A DNA stretch of 64,000 nucleotides from Rhizophagus irregularis. Lineage: Eukaryota > Glomeromycota > Glomeromycetes > Glomerales > Glomeraceae. The stretch is from NCBI RefSeq assembly GCF_026210795.1, contig NC_089435.1:3224001-3288000 (forward strand), written 5' to 3'. The number at the start of each line of letters is the position of its first letter. The stretch's first letter is position 1. The notes beneath the pieces were generated by a model. The model saw only the letters and a list, made by a program, of their open reading frames with translations, was not told the origin of the DNA and did no database searches. Of this stretch, positions 57,701-64,000 are shown one piece after another. The position numbers and the translations under genes are program-made.

Positions 57701-60700
57701 TATCTCGATGAAAGACCAAAATTTCAACATAATCCGTCTAAGAAATCATTATTTTCAGAAGAATTGGAAGTTTGGCAAGGTCACGCGATATGGATTTATA
57801 ATGATGCAGAATTTAATGATACTGATTTCACTTCTTTACTTAAACTTGGCATTGGAGGGAAATCTGATGATGACACAAAAATAGGAAGATTTGGAATAGG
57901 ATTTAACTGTGCCTTTCACGTTACAGATTTACCTAGTCTTGTGAGCAGAGAGTATATTGCATTTTTAGATCCACATGCAAAATTTCTTCCAGAATATGGA
58001 TACCCTTCTAAAAAACGAAAAGGTGTTAAAATTAATTTTATGAAAACGGATTTTGGAAGTAAATTTCCAGATCAATGCTACCCTTATATGGCCATAGAAG
58101 GTTGCGATTTTACAAAAGAGTTCAAAAGAACATTGTTTAGACTTCCGCTTAGGACTCGTGCATTGGCAGAAGACAGTAAAATTTCTCAAGGAGAAATTAA
58201 AATCAATAATATCCGCAAAAAATTTAGCAATATACAGAGTAATAAAGAAATGCTTTTTTTAAGGAATATTGAATCATGTAGTTTCTATAATATAGAAGGC
58301 GGAGAGACTCAATTGATCTGGAAAAGTCAAATTCGCAATATTAAAAGTTGCCGTGAAGATCGTCAAAATATTGTTGATAATATTGTTGATGCGCCAATCT
58401 ATCAATTAAATATTGAAAGAAAGGATTATAAAAATAATGAGCTAAGAACGAAAAATTCAGAAATATGGCTTTTATGTACAGGAGGACATGATTTTGATAA
58501 GGATTTAATGGAGCGCAAGGTACATTTGTTGCACTTTTGATTTTTTTTATGTAATTAATAATAAATGAATTTTTTACTTACGTTAAAGAACTTTCACATT
58601 TCTATTAAAATTATTAAAATTGAAATTTTATTAATTAATATTATCCTATGAAGCCGAGAGGTGGAGTTGCTTCTTTGCTTGCTCAATCCAATGATAAATC
58701 AGATGAATCATTTGATAAATTAGAGAAATTGGTAAATAAATAAATATTTTTTTTTTCATATCTCTGATTGCCAAGTTAAAATTAGTAAAATATTAATAAA
58801 TTTTGTATTACAGACTCCAAACCCTCCTAAACTCGAAGGAGAAGTCTTCTCTTATTTGTCTCTATCAATCAGTACCAATTTGGGAGTCCATTTAAATGGA
58901 AATTTTTCATTAACTAGTGCAAGAAGGGGTATTTTCCAGTCAAAGAGTGATTTACCGAGAAAAGATAGTGATAAAAACGTGAAACAAAATCTATATATAC
59001 TGTATGACGTCTTACCTGATTTACATGTTAAACTACTTGATTACGTTGTGAAGAAGCACGAGAATAAAGAAGCAAATTTTCTTCCATATATCATGAATAA
59101 TCTTTGGCCAAATACGAAAGATGTGACTATGAACTTTTTCAAAAATTATGGTCTAAATGTTATTAAAAAACTAGGCAACGATATTCATAGGATTTTCTGG
59201 ACTGAAGCTGATGATGGACAATTCATTTCATTAAAGGACGCTAGAATTTTTAGAAATGAAGAGAAAATAATTGTTGATATATTGGTCAGTTCGGGAATTT
59301 CAGCTGTGATGCTTGAAGAAGATAAAATCAAACAACTAAATGAAATTATTGAATCTGGAGAATCCGAATTTCCATACAAACCTGTCAGCGGAGAGTCAAT
59401 TTGTGAAGACTTGCAATTAAAAATATCTTCAATACCTAGTTTTAAACGTGAGGATATGATTGTAGATAAATACACTCATGATGATTTGTTCAAATTGCTT
59501 GAGTTTATTCTCCAGGATAAGAATTCTTATGAAATTCTATCCGGGTTACCATTAGTTCCATTAAGCAATGGTTTGGTTGGAAAATTTGGTGAAGTTTATT
59601 ATGTTGGACATGAATTTCTAGACCTATTTCCAGATATTGGCCCGTCAAAATTTGTTTCCGCTGATTTACTAGCAAATCTATCCATAATTTTTAAGGATGA
59701 TTATTTTTCTAAAAAGGCAAATATCAAAATGTTTAACGCTTCTGCTGTCTTGGATCTTTTAGGTAGTGTGTTAAAACCTGTAAGGGAATTAAATTGGAAC
59801 CCAAATGGAAAAAGTTTACCAGATAGGAGATGGTTTGAAAGAATCTGGTTAATATTTAATAATGACGCAAGAAATATTGATTTTGACAAACTATCTAAAT
59901 TCCCTATTTTATCAACGATTAAGCCTTCTAATATGCTTGTACGACCTGACATATCAAATCCACTTATACAAAACGGAAACAGTTTATTCTCATTATTTGA
60001 TATATTAGTAAAGTTAAAAGTACGCTTTACTGATATGACATTTCCAGAAAGTGCTCATGAAGATCTCAAAAAATGCGTAAACGAATGCACTGCCATAAAT
60101 ATTATTAATTCCTTAGAAAGAGCTTGTTTACCTTCAACTATGGAACGATTGTTTGAAAAGCTATCATCTTCGGAATGTGAAAAGTTCAGAACATTTATTA
60201 AGGATGAACTTAAAACTTTAATAGGTAAGTAAAGAAATGATGAATAATTTATTATGTCAATCAAAAAAATGCTTATTTTTACTCTTTTTAATTTTAAATA
60301 GCGCATGAGCAAAGTCAAAGAGGTTTCATGAAAATTCTTAGATCTTTACCCATATGGCCCATACATTCATCCGAAAATAAGTTTATTGATGCCACAACCG
60401 GAGACCTTCCTCCGCGCAAACTCCCATTTTTTTCCTTCCATAAAAAAACAAATTTTTACAGATGTGATCATGAATCCGATTTCAATGCACTTACTAAATT
60501 AGGTGTAACCCCTATGGATACATTAGAGTACCTTAAAGGCATAGTAAAACAAGTTGTTGATGAGTCTGATCACTCTGATGAGGATGAGTTTGAACCTTCT
60601 CAAGCTTACGTTATATTCTTGCAAAGAGTTTTATTATTAAGAGATCGAGAAATTGAAAAATATCTTGGTCCGAAAGAAATCATTCCTAACAAGCCACTAA

Positions 60701-61584
60701 GTGATTTTGCTCATGTCGATACTTTATATGACATGAGCGTTCCTGTACTGCGTAGTATTTTTCACGATACCGATAAGTATTTTTTGCCACCAGAATTACA
60801 AAATAACCCCGTTTGTTTAGAAGCTTTGAAAAGAATGGGTCTTATTAGCACAGCGAAGGGTATACCACTTCCTGAACGAAACAATTTGTTTCAAAAAGAC
60901 GCGCTACTTACTTCTTTGCTGGATAAATTGACAGTTGAACCCGACGATGATTATCATGATGCCACCTTTATCGTTGGTGAAGAGAGAAAAATAATCCGTG
61001 CTAATAGATATGTGCTTTCAGGTACTAAAATTTTTACTTTATAAATAAATTTTACATTATTTTTTTATACAATTTAAATCTCTTTTTTTTACATAGCTGC
61101 TTCAAAAAAATTTGAAGAAAAATTTCGGGATAACATAAATGAGATTGAAATAGAATTTCATCAAGATGTATTTAAAGTATTTCTTCAATTGTTATATGGA
61201 CAAACTTTTAAAGACGCGACAATACCTATTTTGAGTACAGCAAGCGATTTTAAAACTGAACATGAATTTAAAACTCATTATTTATCATTCTTGATCGATC
61301 TATTGAAATTAACTGTTTCTTATGAAGTCAAACCACTAAGAAATAAGGTAGAAGATGCTATTATGGAAGGTGAATATGTTAACATTCGTGATTTGTATAA
61401 AATCATAGAGTGTTTAAAAGATTTTGATGTTGAACAACGATTGAAAGGTTTCTTTGAAGAACATATTAGGTCATATAGAAATCCCATTAATAAACAACTT
61501 CGTAAAAATGCGGTAACTGTGAAAGAAAAATCAGAAATATCAAAAATATCACAAAAGTTACAACCATACTTGCAAAATAAGTGA
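54707..61584 (+). pseudogene. Shorter Sacsin/Nov-BTB paralogue with a frameshift
   Basis: Exons: 54,707-55,085; 55,162-55,952; 56,026-56,076; 56,144-57,334; 57,407-57,480; 57,558-57,596; 57,665-58,519; 58,654-58,731; 58,814-60,224; 60,302-61,021; 61,097-61,584. Motifs: EILQNSDDAK (44-53) and GVGFNSIYHITD in module 1; EFLQ-NADDAGAKKF and IGRFGIGFNCAFHVTD in module 2; BTB spanning the last two exons (ATFIVGEER, VFLQLLYGQTF). In exon 4 a net deletion near 56,441-56,450 shifts the frame and gives a stop at 56,495-56,497, so the literal product is 524 aa. Repaired it would be about 2,025 aa. Relative to the 37-kb gene it lacks about 590 aa after KILDEIEVKDLI (57,000) and about 230 aa before the BTB (near 60,870). 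The rest stays open, so the lesion is young or a sequencing error. Confidence 0.82.
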
Positions 61585-61667
61585 ATAACAACCTTTGATT
61601 GTAATAGTGTTGCATTATAAATTTTATATTTGTTTGGATTTGTATTTTTTTTTATTTTTATTTAATC

Positions 61668-61673
61668 AATAAA
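61668..61673 (+). terminator. Possible polyadenylation signal
   Basis: AATAAA 84 bases after the stop of the second Sacsin-BTB gene, preceded by a T-rich tract. Suggestive only. Confidence 0.35.
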
Positions 61674-61867
61674 TGTTATATTTTTAAATTTACTTTTATA
61701 ATTTCTAAGAATAAAATTAATATTAATGTATTTGAAATTAAATATTGCGATACACAAAATTTTGCAATACCTGAAAAAAAGATTTGATAAAAAATAAAGG
61801 TAATTTCTGGAAATTCCAAAATTCTGTACCATACCGTACTTGTCCCATATATACTATATACATTATA

Positions 61868-62338
61868 GGTCCGGTCTAGTAGTCTTTCAGTCAGGACCGG
61901 ACTGGCCCAGTCTTTTGACCGATCCCTAAATTTTTAAATAACAGCAATATTGTTGGGTTGGATAATGAAATGCAGGTCGCACTAAAAGTATGGCATTAAT
62001 TTATTATTTATTACCCTTGTTTTAATTGTAAACTAAGTATGACCAAAACAAAATCTCAAAGTTTAAGAATAAAAATACTGGATAGAATTTAAAACCTTAT
62101 ACGACTATCGAAATATGAAAAAAATAAAATTATCAAATTGATGCTGATCATGTAACACAAAATAATTGCATATACGAAAATTTTTATTTCTTGTACTTAT
62201 GAAAATTTTGATATTTTAAAATGAAAACTTTATTAATATATAATTTATCATTTTTATAATAGATAAAAAATTTTATATAATTGGTCCTAGTCCAGACCAG
62301 TCCTTAAAATCTTGGACTAAAGACCATGAAGACCCAAT
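61868..62338. mobile_element. Degenerate terminal-inverted-repeat element
   Basis: The left end reads GGTCCGGTCTAGTAGTCTTT followed by CAGGACCGGACTGG. The right end, read in reverse, is GGTCTTCATGGTCTTTAGTC followed by AGGACTGGTCTGGACTAGGA. The arms match imperfectly over about 60 bases around an AT-rich centre. No convincing target duplication and no coding capacity; the borders are approximate. Confidence 0.5.
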
Positions 62339-62692
62339 TGATATATACACGTTATCATTACTTTATTATTTGTTTACTTATTGCTCACTATTTACGCACA
62401 TATTATCCGATTTACTTTAAATAATAGTTATTGCGTCAGTCACACAAGATCATGCTATTATTATAGTAAGAGCATATAAAAAGTATAATTAAACTGCGAT
62501 ATTTAGCCAATAAAAGAAAAATATCAATTATTTAGCCATTAACAAAAAATATCAGTCCGTCAAAATCAGCATGATCCTATTAGACTGACCAATAGCACTT
62601 GATATTCAACGTCATATTACCTTGCGATTAATAACCGATCCTTATTTATTTTTCTGTACTACCTAGCCGAACGTTAAAATCAGTGGTAACAA
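62339..62692. other. AT-rich DNA ending in an LTR-like relic
   Basis: About 62,650-62,692 (TTTTCTGTACTACCTAGCCG ... ATCAGTGGTAACA) resembles the last 45 bases of the LTR at 16,161 (TTTCTGTTACTGCCCTCCCG ... ATCGGTGGTAACA), so it may be the end of an old related LTR. A 27-bp direct repeat (TATTTAGCCA...AAAATATCA) occurs at 62,500-62,555. Confidence 0.4.
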
Positions 62693-62693
62693 T

Positions 62694-63170
62694 TAGGGAT
62701 GCCAAAAGTCGGTTATAACCGATTATAACCGGTTTTTGCCGTCGGTTTTATATATAAAAAAACCGACAAAAAAACCGATCAATTAATCATATTATTCCAA
62801 AAGAAAAAATATTTTTTTCATTAATTATATTGAGAATACTATTAAAAATTATGATTTTGTGTTTATATATATATAGTATTCTTATTTTTGAAATAATAAG
62901 AAAATTTATTTTTTACGCGTCGATCACGTGATTTTTCGTTCCGCTGAAATAAATCGCAAAATTGACATTATTATCGTAAAAAATAAATTATAACTTTAAG
63001 GAATATTATTAAATAAAATTATAATTAACACTTTCTAACATTAGTTCATTCAATTTGCAGTAGTTTTGCGATCGGTTTTGCAATTCGGTTTTATCGGTCG
63101 GTTTTGCGGTCGGTTCGGTTTCAGCTGAAAACTGCGGTTATAAAACCGAAACCGAACCGAACTGTCCCTA
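62694..63170. mobile_element. 477-bp hAT-like MITE
   Basis: The ends are TAGGGATGCC (left) and TAGGGACAGT (right, reverse strand), flanked by a perfect 8-bp duplication GTAACAAT at 62,686-62,693 and 63,171-63,178. An 8-bp duplication with short TAGGG-type ends fits the hAT superfamily. Subterminal regions are full of CGGTTATAACCG and ACCGAACCGA/TCGGTTCGGT strings. No transposase frame. Confidence 0.85.
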
Positions 63171-63178
63171 GTAACAAT

Positions 63179-64000
63179 AAGAAAAATCATAATTGGAAAT
63201 GATATAATGAAAATATGTAGCACTAAAAAGTTGGACAATTCAAAAAATGTTACATTAGAATTTATGAATGAGATATAGTTTTATTATAGTTTATTAATTT
63301 AATTTATTAGTTATGATCATAATACACAGATTATTAGTCATACTAATACATTTGTACTTTTACATTCACATAGACTATGTTACATGATAAAGTAAAAATG
63401 GATAATAATGTGATTGTTAAATTTTATGGAATAACTCAGGATCCAGAAACAATTTAAAAAATTTGAATATTTACAATATATTAATGTTAGACTCAGATGT
63501 ATTCGATGAAAAGGAATTAATTCATCGGCAGTCTAAAGTTGCTAATAAAACTTTTTATTAAATAAAATCTTTACTAATTGATATATCTCAATTGAACGTT
63601 AATTAAGATGTAAGCTTTTAATTAATATAGTTAATGGTTAATATTACTTATTATTCATATTCAATGTTTGTTTATTCTTTTTGGATTCAAAATATCAAAT
63701 TTATTATGCATAGAAAAAGTTTGAACGAAAGTCAAACTGACTATTGGGGTTGCTATTCTTGTTGATTTGTGGAATTTATTAGACATAAACCATGGGTTGA
63801 CAATGGTAAGTCGAATTAGGATTTTAAATCTAAGTTTTAGTTGCTAATTACCAATATTATAAATATTATTGTATGCCATCAGTAAAGTTTTTGGGGTGTA
63901 GATTACTGGGGATCCCAAAAATCCTGTAATTAATGAGGACCCCTAAGGACCTTTCCTACTCACAAGTATTTCCTATCAAGAGACTTATGGAATTCTTAAG
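63179..64000. other. AT-rich end of the window
   Basis: No supported gene. Short coding-like phrases near 63,390-63,560 recall a kinase fragment (KFYGITQDPE, then NMLDSDVFDEKELIHRQSKV in other frames) but are too broken to call. Confidence 0.35.

Noticed and set aside
63050-63238. 62-aa frame on the minus strand
   Set aside because: It is the translation of the subterminal CGGTT repeats of the hAT-like MITE.

Overview
The window looks like nuclear DNA of an AT-rich, intron-rich fungus, most likely an arbuscular mycorrhizal fungus of the Rhizophagus type. That assignment is an inference. It rests on host exons split by short GT-AG introns (mostly 65-120 bases), TKL-like kinase domains with an HRDLH-type catalytic loop fused to Sel1 repeats, very large Sacsin/Nov-like proteins ending in a BTB domain, and abundant transposon debris. 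No bacterial operons, rRNA, tRNA or CRISPR arrays were seen.

Layout. 0-5 kb: gene relics and repeats (a frameshifted gene on the minus strand, a CACGCG minisatellite, a two-exon relic, a dead copy of a secreted-protein gene). 5.8-8.1 kb: intact minus-strand kinase-Sel1 gene (5 exons, 654 aa). 8-16 kb: mostly non-coding, with an intact small secreted-protein gene at 13 kb and several inverted repeats. 16.2-24.5 kb: a complete, very young Ty3/gypsy LTR retrotransposon (713-bp LTRs differing at one base) with gag, pol reached by a canonical -1 slippery site, a separate integrase frame and an extra 205-aa frame. 24.7-29 kb: a second kinase-Sel1 gene, dead, broken by a 604-bp inverted-repeat element and several frameshifts. 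29-37 kb: non-coding, with a decayed coding region, a Mutator-like MITE and 15-bp repeats. 37.2-46.7 kb: an intact 12-exon gene for a 2,855-aa protein with two Sacsin/Nov-type HSP90-like ATPase modules and a C-terminal BTB domain. 48.0-50.4 kb: a third kinase-Sel1 gene, paralogue of the 5.8-kb one, with altered kinase motifs. 54.7-61.6 kb: a shorter, frameshifted paralogue of the Sacsin-BTB gene. 61.6-64 kb: non-coding with two terminal-inverted-repeat elements.

How the genes fit together: two families that can be read as stress or quality-control modules (HSP90-like ATPase plus BTB, the usual CUL3 adaptor fold; and kinase plus Sel1 scaffold) are each present as intact and decaying copies, duplicated within one 60-kb stretch and bombarded by transposons. 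This looks like a birth-and-death gene neighbourhood. No biochemical link between the two families can be shown from sequence alone. Exon joins were deduced by eye from splice sites, reading phase and comparison between paralogues; the total coding length of each intact model is divisible by three.
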